Shown piece after piece: positions 1 through 8,582 of a stretch of 64,000 nucleotides of DNA (its first letter is position 1; each line of letters starts with the position of its first letter). This DNA comes from Methylovirgula ligni. GTDB lineage: Bacteria; Pseudomonadota; Alphaproteobacteria; Rhizobiales; Beijerinckiaceae. The position numbers were made by a program, and so were the translations under genes. The notes beneath the pieces were generated by a model, which was not told the origin of the DNA, made no database searches, and saw nothing but the letters and a program-made list of their open reading frames with translations. Location of the stretch: NCBI RefSeq assembly GCF_004135935.1, contig NZ_CP025086.1, positions 1,860,001 to 1,924,000 of the forward strand. The letters run 5' to 3'.

Positions 1-306
1 AAGCAAAAGATCTACGTTTATCTGACCAGGGTTTTTGGCAATAAGGTCGCGTCCAATCTCGCTGGCGATAAACCGACCACGGCGCGGCGATGTGATCAAA
101 CCGGCCTTACTCATATAAAATTTGGCCCAATGGATGCGATTATGCAGGACGGTTTGACGGCCGCTCGGGAGAACTTGGTCGCGTTCCTCCTTTGTCAAAC
201 CAAACTGGGCCACGAGTTCGCCCGTTATTTCGGGAACGCTCGTTTCGCCACGTGCCGCCAACTTTAGAACAGGAAGCATAAGCGTCTGATAATCGGGAAT
301 CGGCAA
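1..306 (-). CDS. Mrr-like restriction endonuclease, N-terminal part (runs off window)
   Basis: The minus strand reads open from a TTG at 306 to the window edge. The 102 visible residues begin LPIPDYQTLMLPVLKLAARG and contain LPSGRQTVLHNRIHWAKFYMSKAGL and SPRRGRFIASEIGRDLI. This is the winged-helix N-terminal domain of Mrr-type modification-dependent restriction enzymes; the catalytic nuclease domain would lie beyond the edge. In Mrr proteins this domain recognises modified DNA and the C-terminal domain cuts it. The start is uncertain: TTG at 306 matches where homologues begin, but the frame stays open upstream and the only Shine-Dalgarno-like bases are weak. GC content, counted over the first 300 bases, is about 52 percent, below the neighbouring genes, which suggests transfer. 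In related genomes cmk usually precedes rpsA, so this gene probably sits at a rearranged junction. Confidence 0.75.
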   Translation of the reverse strand, partial: MPIPDYQTLMLPVLKLAARGETSVPEITGELVAQFGLTKEERDQVLPSGRQTVLHNRIHWAKFYMSKAGLITSPRRGRFIASEIGRDLIAKNPGQINVDLLL

Positions 307-330
307 TATAATTACTCGATCAATTGAGAA

Positions 331-585
331 TCCGGGTCGAACGTATCCGGGAATCGGAATCGTCTGCAATATATCGAGTTTGTGCGCCGCAATGGAGCAG
401 CTTGCCCTTGCCGAGGGCCGCCGCGCTTGCTACATAGCCGCCCGAACCTGGTTTTTTGCACCGTCCGACGCCGGCCCGCCTTTTTGATGCGGGTGATCCT
501 GCCCTCTGGCAGGCCACGGAGGCAAAAAGCTCCTTCAACCCTTAACCCCCGGCGTTCAGCCCAATTGGGCTTTTCAGGAGAACTT
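331..585 (+). promoter_or_regulatory. rpsA leader region with several hairpins
   Basis: No gene is supported between the mrr start and rpsA. The region contains CCCGC/GCGGG (475-479 with 489-493), CCTGCC/GGCAGG (498-503 with 508-513) and a perfect palindrome AGCCCAATTGGGCT (558-571) followed by TTTC. The last hairpin ends only a few bases before the rpsA ribosome-binding site AGGAG (576-580). A GC hairpin followed by U residues directly in front of the start site could act in transcript termination or in translational control by S1. That role is inference; no promoter was assigned. Confidence 0.4.
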
Positions 586-2340
586 ATGACATCAACCACC
601 ACCTACGCGCCTTCGCGCGAGGATTTTGCGGCGCTTCTCGATGAGAGCTATGGCGAAAACGAAGCTCTCGAGGGCGCGGTTATCAAGGGCATTGTCGTCG
701 CCATCGAAAAAGATGTTGCCGTCATCGACGTCGGTCTGAAGACCGAAGGCCGCGTCGCCCTCAAGGAATTTCAGGGACCGGGCCGCGAAGGCGCGCCGAA
801 GGTCGGCGATGAAGTCGAAGTCTATCTCGAGCGGATCGAGAACGCGCTCGGCGAGGCCGTGATCTCGCGCGACAAGGCACGCCGCGAAGAGAGCTGGGTG
901 CGGCTCGAAAAAGCTTTCGAGAAGCAGGAAAAGGTCGAAGGCGTCATCTTCAATCAGGTCAAGGGCGGCTTCACCGTCGATCTCGACGGCGCCGTGGCCT
1001 TCCTGCCGCGCAGCCAGGTCGATATCCGCCCGATCCGCGATGTCGCGCCGCTGATGCATGTGACGCAGCCGTTCCAGATCCTCAAGATGGATCGCCGCCG
1101 CGGCAATATCGTCGTCTCCCGCCGCACCGTGCTCGAGGAGAGCCGGGCCGAGCAGCGCCACGAGATCGTCGCCAACCTCGAAGAGGGGCAGGTCATCGAC
1201 GGCGTGGTCAAGAACATCACCGATTACGGTGCGTTCGTCGATCTCGGCGGCATCGACGGCCTCCTGCATGTCACCGACATCGCCTGGCGCCGCGTCAACC
1301 ATCCGAGCGAGGTCCTCGCCATCGGTCAGACGGTGAAGGTCAAGATCATCAAGATCAACCACGAGACCCACCGCATTTCGCTCGGCATGAAGCAATTGCT
1401 CGACGATCCGTGGCAGGGAATCGAAGCCAAATATCCGGTCAACGCCCGCATCCACGGCCGCGTGACGAACATCACGGATTACGGCGCGTTCGTCGAACTG
1501 GAGCCGGGCATCGAAGGCCTGATCCACGTCTCGGAAATGTCGTGGACCAAGAAGAACGTCCATCCCGGCAAGATCGTCGCGACGAGCCAGGAAGTCGATG
1601 TCCAGGTTCTGGAAGTCGATCCGGTCAAGCGCCGCATTTCGCTCGGCCTCAAGCAGACGCTCACCAATCCCTGGGAAGATTTCGCCGCCAAGCATCCGAT
1701 TGGCAGCGAGGTCGAGGGCGAGGTCAAGAACAAGACCGAGTTTGGCCTGTTCGTTGGCCTCGAGGGCGATGTGGACGGCATGGTCCACTTGTCCGATCTC
1801 GACTGGAACAAGCCGGGGGAGCAGGCGATCGAGGAATACAAGAAGGGCGACATCGTCAAGGCGAAGGTGCTCGACGTCGATCAGGAGAAGGAGCGGATCT
1901 CGCTTGGCATCAAGCAGCTCGCCTCCGATCCGTTTGCCGCAGCGCCGGCCGACGAAAGCGGACCCGACTACAAGAAGGGTGCGATCGTCACCTGTGAGGT
2001 GATCGAGGTCAAAGAAGGCGGCATCGACGTCAAAATCGCCGGCACCGATTTCGTCGCTTTCATCAAGCGCGCGGAACTGGCACGCGATCGCGCCGATCAG
2101 CGTCCCGATCGTTTCGCCGTCGGCGAAAAGGTCGATGCGCGCATCACCCAGTTCGATCGCCGCGCCCGCAAGGTCGCGGTTTCGATCAAGGCGCTCGAAG
2201 TCGCTGAAGAGAAGGAAGCCATCGCCCAGTTCGGCTCGGCCGATTCGGGCGCGGTGCTCGGCGACATTCTCGGCGCCGCGCTGAAGGCGCGCGATTCCGA
2301 GGGCAAGAAGAGCGCCAAGAAGAAAACCGACGAGGAATAA
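586..2340 (+). CDS. rpsA: 30S ribosomal protein S1
   Basis: 584-residue ribosomal protein S1, which binds mRNA and docks it on the 30S subunit. The start ATG at 586 has AGGAG five bases upstream and gives the usual alphaproteobacterial N-terminus with an FAALLDESYGE-like segment; the open frame upstream is not S1-like. Six S1 (OB-fold) repeats follow, roughly at residues 27-90, 110-170, 195-265, 280-350, 368-437 and 455-520. Repeats three to five are recognisable from ITDYGAFVDL, ITDYGAFVEL and KTEFGLFVGL. The lysine-rich C-terminus ends EGKKSAKKKTDEE. A strong terminator follows at 2368. Upstream cmk, the usual partner, is absent from this window. Confidence 0.97.
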   Translation: MTSTTTYAPSREDFAALLDESYGENEALEGAVIKGIVVAIEKDVAVIDVGLKTEGRVALKEFQGPGREGAPKVGDEVEVYLERIENALGEAVISRDKARREESWVRLEKAFEKQEKVEGVIFNQVKGGFTVDLDGAVAFLPRSQVDIRPIRDVAPLMHVTQPFQILKMDRRRGNIVVSRRTVLEESRAEQRHEIVANLEEGQVIDGVVKNITDYGAFVDLGGIDGLLHVTDIAWRRVNHPSEVLAIGQTVKVKIIKINHETHRISLGMKQLLDDPWQGIEAKYPVNARIHGRVTNITDYGAFVELEPGIEGLIHVSEMSWTKKNVHPGKIVATSQEVDVQVLEVDPVKRRISLGLKQTLTNPWEDFAAKHPIGSEVEGEVKNKTEFGLFVGLEGDVDGMVHLSDLDWNKPGEQAIEEYKKGDIVKAKVLDVDQEKERISLGIKQLASDPFAAAPADESGPDYKKGAIVTCEVIEVKEGGIDVKIAGTDFVAFIKRAELARDRADQRPDRFAVGEKVDARITQFDRRARKVAVSIKALEVAEEKEAIAQFGSADSGAVLGDILGAALKARDSEGKKSAKKKTDEE

Positions 2341-2367
2341 AAGTTTCCTCGAAATTTATCGATCCGG

Positions 2368-2400
2368 GCCCGCGCGGCGCAATCCGCGCGGGCTTCTTTG
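2368..2400 (+). terminator. Intrinsic terminator after rpsA
   Basis: A perfect 10-bp GC-rich stem (GCCCGCGCGG, 2368-2377, with CCGCGCGGGC, 2384-2393) closes a six-base loop and is followed by TTCTTTG. It begins 27 bases after the rpsA stop and should end the rpsA transcript before the Hsp70-like gene. Confidence 0.85.
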
Positions 2401-2415
2401 TGCTCAATTTCAGAT

Positions 2416-3735
2416 ATGCCAATGAATGACGGAGATATCTGCGCTGTCGGCATCGATTTTGGCACGACGAATTCCGTTGTCGCCATCGCCGACCGAAGGG
2501 GGCAGGTCGAGACTTTGAGTTGGCCAAGTTTCGGCGGCCCGACGCACACGTTCCGCACGGCTTTGATGTTCTGGCGCGAGGGCCGTTCGCTCAAGCACGT
2601 CGCGGGTCCGGCGGCCTTGCAACGCGCGATCGCCGCCGAAGACGAGCAGCGCTTCATCCAGTCGATCAAGACCTATCTGGCGAGTCCGTTCTTCAGCGAG
2701 ACATGGCTTTATGGTGAGCGTTTCACGATAGAGCGCCTCGTTTCTACCTTTCTGAATCATTTGCTCGATGGTCGCGATCAGGTGCGGACGCTGCCAATTT
2801 TCAGCGGTCGACCCGTGGTCTTTGCTGGCGAACGGCCGGACGAGGCGCTGGCGATCGGCCGACTCACCAAAGCTTATGCCGATGCGGGCTTGCCGCAGGT
2901 TGCGCTGGCCTATGAGCCTGTGGGCGCAGCCTATTGGTACGCGCGCGGGTTGACGCGTGACGAAACCGTGCTCGTCGCCGATTTCGGTGGTGGCACCAGC
3001 GATTTCTCCGTCCTGCGCTTTCGACGCAATGGTAAGGCTTTCGTCGCAGAGCCACTGGCTCATACGGGCGTCGGCGTTGCCGGAGATACGTTCGATTATC
3101 GCATCGTTACGAATGTGGTGGCGCCGCAGCTCGGCAAGGGAACGTCCTATCGATCATTCGGCAAGCTTCTGCCCATCCCCGCTTATTTTTATTCGGCTTT
3201 CGCGCAATGGCACCAGTTGTCGTGGCTGAAATCCGGCGCGGCGCTCACCGAATTGGGCAAGCTCATCGCCGTCGCCGAAGCGCCGCGGATGCTTGAAGAT
3301 CTTCGCACGATGATCGAGATGGATTTGGGGTTCGATCTTTATCGCGTCGTCAACGGTGTGAAAGCCGCTTTGTCGGATGCCGATACGGTGACCTTCCGCT
3401 TCGATCGCGAAGGCATTGTGATCGAAAGCGAGATAACGCGGCGCGATTTCGAGGCCTGGATCGCGCCTGATCTCGCAAAGCTCGCGGAGGCGATGGAGCG
3501 TGCCGTCGCTCAAGCTGGTCTGGAATTTGGGGATATAGACGCGGTTTTCCTCACAGGCGGCACATCGTTCGTGCCCGCCGTTCGCGCACTCTTTCAAAAC
3601 CGCTTCCACGCGGAGCGCGTGCATCTCGGTGATGCCTTCCAGTCGGTCGCTGCGGGTCTCGCTCTGATGGCGCTCGATCAAGCGCGACCGGGCACGGAAG
3701 GGCGTGGGCTTGCGCCGCCCTGCCACGCGTCTTAG
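2416..3735 (+). CDS. Hsp70-family ATPase (YegD-like)
   Basis: 439-residue protein made almost entirely of an Hsp70/actin-type nucleotide-binding domain. Visible motifs are the phosphate-1 loop GIDFGTTNS (12-20), phosphate-2 DFGGGTSD (about 189-196) and the adenosine motif LTGGTSFVP near residue 385. DnaK is about 630 residues; this protein lacks most of the substrate-binding and lid domains, as in E. coli YegD. The true substrate is unknown and no DnaJ or GrpE gene is near. ATGs at 2416 and 2422 are both possible and neither has a clear ribosome-binding site; a TTG at 2398 falls inside the rpsA terminator tail and was rejected. It sits between rpsA and sppA, which are usually adjacent in related genomes. 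Confidence 0.85.
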   Translation: MPMNDGDICAVGIDFGTTNSVVAIADRRGQVETLSWPSFGGPTHTFRTALMFWREGRSLKHVAGPAALQRAIAAEDEQRFIQSIKTYLASPFFSETWLYGERFTIERLVSTFLNHLLDGRDQVRTLPIFSGRPVVFAGERPDEALAIGRLTKAYADAGLPQVALAYEPVGAAYWYARGLTRDETVLVADFGGGTSDFSVLRFRRNGKAFVAEPLAHTGVGVAGDTFDYRIVTNVVAPQLGKGTSYRSFGKLLPIPAYFYSAFAQWHQLSWLKSGAALTELGKLIAVAEAPRMLEDLRTMIEMDLGFDLYRVVNGVKAALSDADTVTFRFDREGIVIESEITRRDFEAWIAPDLAKLAEAMERAVAQAGLEFGDIDAVFLTGGTSFVPAVRALFQNRFHAERVHLGDAFQSVAAGLALMALDQARPGTEGRGLAPPCHAS

Positions 3736-3766
3736 GGTCCGTGCGGCTTTGGCCGAGGAACAAGAC

Positions 3767-4750
3767 ATGTCGAACACATCCCCCGCCGATTACATCGTCG
3801 ATCGGCGGCAGTTGCAGCGGAAATTGTCGTTCTGGCGGGTTGCTTCGATCCTGCTGCTCATCATCGGGCTTTTGCTCGCCGGCCTGAAAATATCCGGTCG
3901 CAGCGGGCTGGGCTTCGGCTCCGCCGCGCCGCAGATCGCACGGGTTACGATCACGGGGCTGATCACCGGCGACCGCGCGACGCTGAAGCTCATCCACGAG
4001 GTCGCCGACGCGCCGAATACCAAGGGGGTGATTCTGTCGATCGACAGCCCCGGTGGCACGACGACGGGCGCGGAACAGCTCTTCATTGCCTTGCGTCAGC
4101 TCGCGGCGAAAAAGCCAACTGTCGCGGTTGTCGGCACCCTGGCCGCCTCGGGCGCCTATATCGCCGCGATCGGCGCGGATCACATCGTCTCGCCCGGCAA
4201 TGCGCTGGTCGGTTCCATCGGCGTGCTGTTTCAATATCCCGACGTCTCGGGCCTTCTCGATAAGGTCGGGGTGAAAATGGATACGGTGAAATCCTCGCCG
4301 CTCAAGGCGGAGCCCAGTGGCTTCGAGCCGACCACGCCCGAGGTTCGCGCCGCCCTCGCTTCGCTTGTGGCCGACAGCTACGGCTGGTTCAAAGGCCTCG
4401 TAAAAGACCGCCGCGGGCTCACCGACGCCCAACTGGCGGCCGTGGACGACGGGCGCGTGTTCACCGGCCGGCAGGCTATCGGGCTGAAGCTCGTGGACGA
4501 GATCGGCGAGGAACCGCAGGCGATTGCCTGGCTTGAACGGGTCAAAAAAGTCCCGCACGGGCTGCCGGTCCACGATTGGAGCTCAAAGAGCAGCCTGCAG
4601 CGCCTCGGCATATTGAGCAGCGCGGCGAAAGTTGCCGATGTTTTGGGCTTTTCTTCTCTCGCGCGTGTGCTTGAGCATACAGAAACTTATGCGCAAGGAC
4701 AATTACTTGACGGTCTTGTAGCGATTTGGCAGGTTGATCCAACCAATTAG
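3767..4750 (+). CDS. sppA: Signal peptide peptidase SppA (36 kDa type)
   Basis: 327-residue membrane-anchored serine peptidase of the S49 family, which degrades cleaved signal peptides in or near the inner membrane. One transmembrane anchor lies at about residues 24-42. The catalytic dyad is visible as Ser128 in TLAASGAY and Lys180 in KSSPLKAEPSG, 52 residues apart as in Bacillus SppA. The ATG at 3767 was preferred over an upstream in-frame start because GAGGA lies just before it and the membrane anchor then sits close to the N-terminus. It begins 31 bases after the Hsp70-like gene and precedes ihfB, the standard neighbour. Confidence 0.92.
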   Translation: MSNTSPADYIVDRRQLQRKLSFWRVASILLLIIGLLLAGLKISGRSGLGFGSAAPQIARVTITGLITGDRATLKLIHEVADAPNTKGVILSIDSPGGTTTGAEQLFIALRQLAAKKPTVAVVGTLAASGAYIAAIGADHIVSPGNALVGSIGVLFQYPDVSGLLDKVGVKMDTVKSSPLKAEPSGFEPTTPEVRAALASLVADSYGWFKGLVKDRRGLTDAQLAAVDDGRVFTGRQAIGLKLVDEIGEEPQAIAWLERVKKVPHGLPVHDWSSKSSLQRLGILSSAAKVADVLGFSSLARVLEHTETYAQGQLLDGLVAIWQVDPTN

Positions 4751-4752
4751 CG

Positions 4753-4773
4753 GCCAAGCATCTTCGGCTTGGC
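4753..4773 (+). terminator. Possible weak hairpin terminator after sppA
   Basis: A 7-bp inverted repeat GCCAAGC / GCTTGGC with a seven-base loop starts two bases after the sppA stop. There is no T tract, so termination is uncertain. Confidence 0.3.
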
Positions 4774-4894
4774 GATCAGCTTTGAGCATGGACAGGGGTT
4801 GGCGCGAACGGGTGTGCTCTGGGGGTAGGGCACGCCGGCTGCGGCTTCAACGGGGTCGGAGCGCGGTTCAGTGACGAGCGGCAAGGGGCGGAAT

Positions 4895-5185
4895 ATGATC
4901 AAATCGGAACTCGTGCAGCGGATTGCTGACCGCAACCCGCATCTCTATCTGCGCGACGTGGAAAAGATTGTGAACGCCATCCTCGACGAAATCGTCAATG
5001 CCCTGGCGCGCGGCGACCGGGTGGAATTGCGTGGTTTCGGCGCCTTTTCGGTCAAGCACCGCGATGCGCGCCTCGGTCGAAACCCGCGCACCGGCGCGCA
5101 TGTTTCTGTCGACGAAAAGGCTGTGCCGTTCTTCAAGACCGGCAAGGAAATGCGCGAACGGCTTAACGACGGCTATGCAGGGTAA
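4895..5185 (+). CDS. ihfB: Integration host factor beta subunit
   Basis: 96-residue DNA-bending protein of the HU/IHF family. It pairs with IHF alpha and binds specific sites to bend DNA in recombination, replication and transcription. The sequence begins [17 protein letters not shown] and carries the beta-arm region [22 protein letters not shown], with the intercalating proline, near residues 46-67. The ATG at 4895 was chosen because AAGGGGCGG lies before it and homologues start with MIKSEL; a GTG at 4871 would add eight unsupported residues. It is followed by the LapA-like gene, as in relatives. Confidence 0.95.
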   Translation: MIKSELVQRIADRNPHLYLRDVEKIVNAILDEIVNALARGDRVELRGFGAFSVKHRDARLGRNPRTGAHVSVDEKAVPFFKTGKEMRERLNDGYAG

Positions 5186-5190
5186 CCGGA

Positions 5191-5211
5191 GCATCGGACA
5201 AATTCCGGTGC
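5191..5211. repeat. Short copy of an intergenic palindromic repeat
   Basis: GCATCGGA (5191-5198) and TCCGGTGC (5204-5211) form an imperfect inverted repeat whose arm is shared with the longer element at 6364. It lies just after the ihfB stop. Confidence 0.4.
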
Positions 5212-5269
5212 GAGACGTGAACGGCGCGATGCGCTTTGTACGCCTGCCGTTGCAGCCGCGGGATTGCGG

Positions 5270-5554
5270 ATGAAACGCTTTTTGGAAGTGCTCATTCTAT
5301 TGCCGCTCGCGATCATCGGCCTCGCCTTGGCCGTCGCGAACAGGCATGCCGTGACGGTGTCCTTCGATCCCTTCACCTCGACAGCCGCCGGCGCGATCGA
5401 GGTGCCGCTGTTCGTCGTATTGATCGTCGCGATCGTCATTGGCGTTCTCCTCGGCGGCTTCTTTACCTGGCTGTCGCAGGGTAAGCATCGCCGGGCCTTG
5501 CGCGAGAGCCGCGCCGAGGCCGCACGGCTGCGCAGCCAGGCGGGCCATTCCTAA
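5270..5554 (+). CDS. LapA-like (DUF1049) inner-membrane protein
   Basis: 94-residue membrane protein with two hydrophobic segments (about residues 3-22 and 41-64) and a basic cytoplasmic tail (KHRRALRESRAEAARLR). This is the LapA/DUF1049 layout; in E. coli LapA takes part in controlling lipopolysaccharide synthesis, but that role is not shown for this clade. ATG 5270 was chosen over TTG 5264. It lies between ihfB and trpF, a conserved position in Hyphomicrobiales, and a 12-bp hairpin follows its stop. Confidence 0.8.
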   Translation: MKRFLEVLILLPLAIIGLALAVANRHAVTVSFDPFTSTAAGAIEVPLFVVLIVAIVIGVLLGGFFTWLSQGKHRRALRESRAEAARLRSQAGHS

Positions 5555-5600
5555 AGCTTCGGTTCGGACGGAGCAGAACCGAAGCTTCAGGTTTTGTTTC
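5554..5600 (+). terminator. Hairpin after the LapA-like gene
   Basis: A perfect 12-bp inverted repeat, AAGCTTCGGTTC (5554-5565) with GAACCGAAGCTT (5576-5587), overlaps the stop codon region and is followed by CAGGTTTTGTTTC. The shape is terminator-like and would separate the ihfB unit from trpF. Confidence 0.55.
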
Positions 5601-5601
5601 T

Positions 5602-5650
5602 GACGCGTTTTCTTGACGCGAACCGGTTCCCACTTCGCTCGAAAACGCTC
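5602..5650. repeat. Intergenic palindromic repeat (GCGTTTTC type)
   Basis: An imperfect palindrome with arms ACGCGTTTTC and GAAAACGCTC around a core reading GACGCGAACCGGTTCCCACTT. The same arms and core recur at 30863-30912, so this is a dispersed element rather than a local hairpin. It lies in the gap before trpF. Confidence 0.6.
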
Positions 5651-5692
5651 CGGCCCTCGTTTTTCGCCGCGGCAGCGTGTAAAAGCCGCCGC

Positions 5693-6364
5693 ATGGGCAT
5701 GATCGTCAAAATCTGCGGACTTTCGACGCCGGAGACGCTGGGCGCCGCGCTCGCGGCAGGCGCCGATATGGTTGGCTTCGTCCATTTTCCGAAAAGCCCG
5801 CGGCATGTGCCTCTGGCGGCCGCGGCGGCGCTGGCTGGCGGGGTTGCGGGCCGGGCGCGGAAGGTGCTGCTGACGGTCGATGCCGGCGACGACCTGCTCG
5901 CCGCGGCTATTGCCGCTTTTGAGCCGGATATTCTGCAATTGCATGGGCACGAGCCGCCGGCGCGGGTCGCCGCCCTGCGGGCGAAATTCGGCCGCCCGGT
6001 GATGAAGGCGATCGGCCTCGCCAGCGCCGCCGACGTCGCCGGTATTGCGGATTATGAGGCGGTCGCGGACCTGCTGCTGTTCGATGCCCTCCCCGCCGAC
6101 GTCACGGCGCTGCCGGGGGGCAACGGCCGGGCCTTCGATTGGGCGCTGCTGCGCGGGCGCCGTTTTGCCAAGCCCTGGCTGATCGGCGGCGGCCTGACGG
6201 CGGAGACTGTCGGGGAGGCGATTCGCGCGACTGGCGCCTCGGGAGTCGACGTCTCGTCCGGCGTCGAAAGCGCGCGCGGCGTCAAGGATATTGGCAAAAT
6301 TGCCAGTTTCATCGCGGCGGCGCGGGCGGCGGAAAAGCTTGGTTCCCTGGCCGAGAGCGGATAG
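5693..6364 (+). CDS. trpF: Phosphoribosylanthranilate isomerase
   Basis: 223-residue TIM-barrel enzyme of tryptophan synthesis that converts N-(5'-phosphoribosyl)anthranilate to CdRP in the cytoplasm. The N-terminal strand carries [10 protein letters not shown] with the catalytic cysteine; LQLHGHE, the later LLFDALP with the catalytic aspartate, and the phosphate-binding WLIGGGLT and GVDVSSGVE are all present. Starts at 5693 and 5699 differ by two residues and cannot be separated from sequence; a longer upstream frame runs through the repeat at 5602 and is rejected. trpB and trpA follow, as is usual in this order. Confidence 0.94.
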   Translation: MGMIVKICGLSTPETLGAALAAGADMVGFVHFPKSPRHVPLAAAAALAGGVAGRARKVLLTVDAGDDLLAAAIAAFEPDILQLHGHEPPARVAALRAKFGRPVMKAIGLASAADVAGIADYEAVADLLLFDALPADVTALPGGNGRAFDWALLRGRRFAKPWLIGGGLTAETVGEAIRATGASGVDVSSGVESARGVKDIGKIASFIAAARAAEKLGSLAESG

Positions 6365-6413
6365 AGCATCGGACCGAAAAGTGCGCAGCGGTTTTCGGAC
6401 AAATCCGATGCGG
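6364..6413. repeat. Intergenic palindromic repeat between trpF and trpB
   Basis: GCATCGGA (6366-6373) pairs with TCCGATGC (6404-6411) around an inner CCGAAAA / TTTTCGG inverted repeat. The nested palindrome belongs to the class of dispersed elements common in Hyphomicrobiales, and a shorter relative is at 5191. Confidence 0.6.
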
Positions 6414-6456
6414 CGAAACGACTAAGAGCAGGGCGCAGAGCAAAAGCGAGAGCGAC

Positions 6457-7668
6457 TTGAAACTGGAAAACCCCAATTCCTTCCGCACCGGCCCGGACGA
6501 GCGCGGGCATTTTGGCATTTTCGGCGGCCGTTTCGTCGCCGAAACGCTGATGCCGCTCATTCTCGACCTCGAGCGTCATTATGAGGCGGCGAAGAAAGAC
6601 CCGGCCTTCCACGCCGAACTCAACAATCTGCTCACCCATTATGTCGGCCGGCCGAGCCCGCTCTATTTCGCCGAGCGGCTGACCGAATATCTCGGTGGCG
6701 CCAAAATCTATTTCAAGCGCGAGGAGCTGAACCACACCGGCGCACACAAGATCAACAATGTGCTCGGCCAGATCCTGCTGGCGCGGCGCATGGGCAAGAC
6801 GCGGATTATTGCGGAGACCGGCGCCGGCCAGCATGGCGTTGCGACGGCGACGGCCTGCGCCCGCTTCGGGCTTGAGTGCATCGTCTATATGGGCGCCGTC
6901 GATGTCGAACGGCAGAAACCCAATGTCTTCCGCATGAACATGCTCGGCGCGAAAGTAGTGCCGGTCCAATCCGGCGCGCGCACCTTGAAGGACGCGATGA
7001 ACGAAGCTTTGCGTGACTGGGTCACCAATGTCGAGGATACGTTCTATTGTATCGGCACGGCTGCGGGGCCGCATCCCTATCCGGCGATGGTGCGGGATTT
7101 CCAATGCATCATCGGTGAAGAGACGCGCAAGCAGATGCTGGCAGCGGAAGGCCGTCTGCCGGATTCGCTCTTCGCCTGCATCGGCGGCGGCTCGAATGCG
7201 ATCGGCCTGTTCCATCCGTTTCTCGATGACCGGCAGATCGAAATCTACGGCGTCGAGGCTGCGGGCTATGGCCTCGACAAGGCCCATGCCGCCTCGCTCG
7301 CCGGTGGCCGCCCCGGCGTGCTGCACGGCAATCGCACCTATCTGCTCATGGATGCCGACGGGCAGATCGAGGAGGGCCATTCGATCTCGGCCGGGCTCGA
7401 TTATCCCGGCATCGGGCCGGAACATTCCTGGCTGAAGGAGACTGGCCGCGTGACGTATCTCTCCGCGACGGACGACGAGGCGCTCGCCGCCTTTCAGCTC
7501 TGCGCGCGGCAGGAGGGCATCATCCCGGCGCTGGAGCCTGCCCATGCGCTCGCCAGGGTCATCGAGATCGCGCCGACGAAGCCGCGCGAGCATCTGCTGG
7601 TCGTCAACATCTCTGGCCGCGGCGACAAGGACATTTTCACCGTCGCCGAACATTTGGGCGGGATGTGA
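6457..7668 (+). CDS. trpB: Tryptophan synthase beta chain
   Basis: 403-residue PLP enzyme that condenses indole, channelled from TrpA, with serine to make tryptophan. The PLP lysine is Lys98 in [11 protein letters not shown], and the phosphate-binding GGGSNAIG is near residue 238. The assigned start is a TTG at 6457 with GAGAG upstream, which puts the conserved [15 protein letters not shown] segment at residue 6; no ATG lies near, and the longer frame crosses the upstream repeat. Its stop overlaps the trpA start, consistent with coupled translation of the two subunits. Confidence 0.95.
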   Translation: MKLENPNSFRTGPDERGHFGIFGGRFVAETLMPLILDLERHYEAAKKDPAFHAELNNLLTHYVGRPSPLYFAERLTEYLGGAKIYFKREELNHTGAHKINNVLGQILLARRMGKTRIIAETGAGQHGVATATACARFGLECIVYMGAVDVERQKPNVFRMNMLGAKVVPVQSGARTLKDAMNEALRDWVTNVEDTFYCIGTAAGPHPYPAMVRDFQCIIGEETRKQMLAAEGRLPDSLFACIGGGSNAIGLFHPFLDDRQIEIYGVEAAGYGLDKAHAASLAGGRPGVLHGNRTYLLMDADGQIEEGHSISAGLDYPGIGPEHSWLKETGRVTYLSATDDEALAAFQLCARQEGIIPALEPAHALARVIEIAPTKPREHLLVVNISGRGDKDIFTVAEHLGGM

Positions 7669-8504
7669 TGACAACACGCATCGACTCCCGTTTCGCCGAA
7701 CTCGCCCGCGAGGGCCGCGCCGCGCTGGTGACTTTCATCATGGGCGGCGATCCCGATCTTGAGACGACGCTCGCGTTGCTGAAGGCGCTGCCGGCGGCGG
7801 GGGCTGACGTCATCGAGCTTGGTATGCCCTTCACCGATCCGATGGCCGACGGGCCGGCGATCCAGGCGGCGGGCCTGCGCGCGCTTGCGACCCATACGAC
7901 ACTCGCCAAGGTGCTCAAACTCGCCGCCGAATTCCGCAAAGCCGACACGGCGACGCCGCTCATCCTCATGGGCTATTACAATCCGATCTATGTCTATGGC
8001 GTGCCGCGCTTTCTCACCGATGCGAAGGCGGCGGGCGTCGATGGCGTGATCGTCGTTGATCTGCCCCCGGAGGAGGACAGCGAGCTTTGCCTGCCGGCGC
8101 AGGAGGCGGGGCTCGCCTTCATTCGCCTGGCAACACCGACGACGGACGATGCGCGGCTGCCGACCGTCCTCGCCCATACTGCGGGCTTTGTCTATTACGT
8201 CTCGATCACCGGCATCACCGGCGCGGCGACGCCCGATTACAGCAAAGTCGCCGCTGCCGTCGCGCGGCTGAAACGGCACACTGCTCTGCCTGTCGCGGTC
8301 GGCTTCGGCGTCAAGAATGCCGAAAACGCGGCCGCTATCGCGAAAGTTGCGGATGGCGTCGTCGTCGGCTCGGCGCTGGTCGATGCGCTGCGCAAATCTC
8401 TCGACGCCAACGGCCATGCGACGGCAGGCAGCGTTGCGGCGGTGACTGATCTCGTGCGCGAGATTGCCGCGGGCGTGCGCTCGGCGGCGCACCAGCCAGC
8501 CTGA
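7668..8504 (+). CDS. trpA: Tryptophan synthase alpha chain
   Basis: 278-residue TIM-barrel subunit that cleaves indole-3-glycerol phosphate to indole and glyceraldehyde 3-phosphate. The catalytic pair is visible as Glu50 ([11 protein letters not shown]) and Asp61 (MADGPAIQ), matching Glu49 and Asp60 of the Salmonella enzyme. The phosphate-binding [10 protein letters not shown] and VVVGSALV motifs are near the end. The ATG at 7668 overlaps the trpB stop by one base (TGATG); a GTG at 7665 would add one residue. Confidence 0.95.
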   Translation: MTTRIDSRFAELAREGRAALVTFIMGGDPDLETTLALLKALPAAGADVIELGMPFTDPMADGPAIQAAGLRALATHTTLAKVLKLAAEFRKADTATPLILMGYYNPIYVYGVPRFLTDAKAAGVDGVIVVDLPPEEDSELCLPAQEAGLAFIRLATPTTDDARLPTVLAHTAGFVYYVSITGITGAATPDYSKVAAAVARLKRHTALPVAVGFGVKNAENAAAIAKVADGVVVGSALVDALRKSLDANGHATAGSVAAVTDLVREIAAGVRSAAHQPA

Positions 8505-8582
8505 GTCTTTGCGTCCGGAAAATCAAACGGATAGACTGCCCGGTCTGTCGCGCCCCCCGCGCGTTTCTGGTGAAGGACTGGC

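Noticed and set aside
6052-7677. 541-codon minus-strand frame opposite trpF/trpB
   Set aside because: Antisense to conserved trp genes, with biased composition and no family features.
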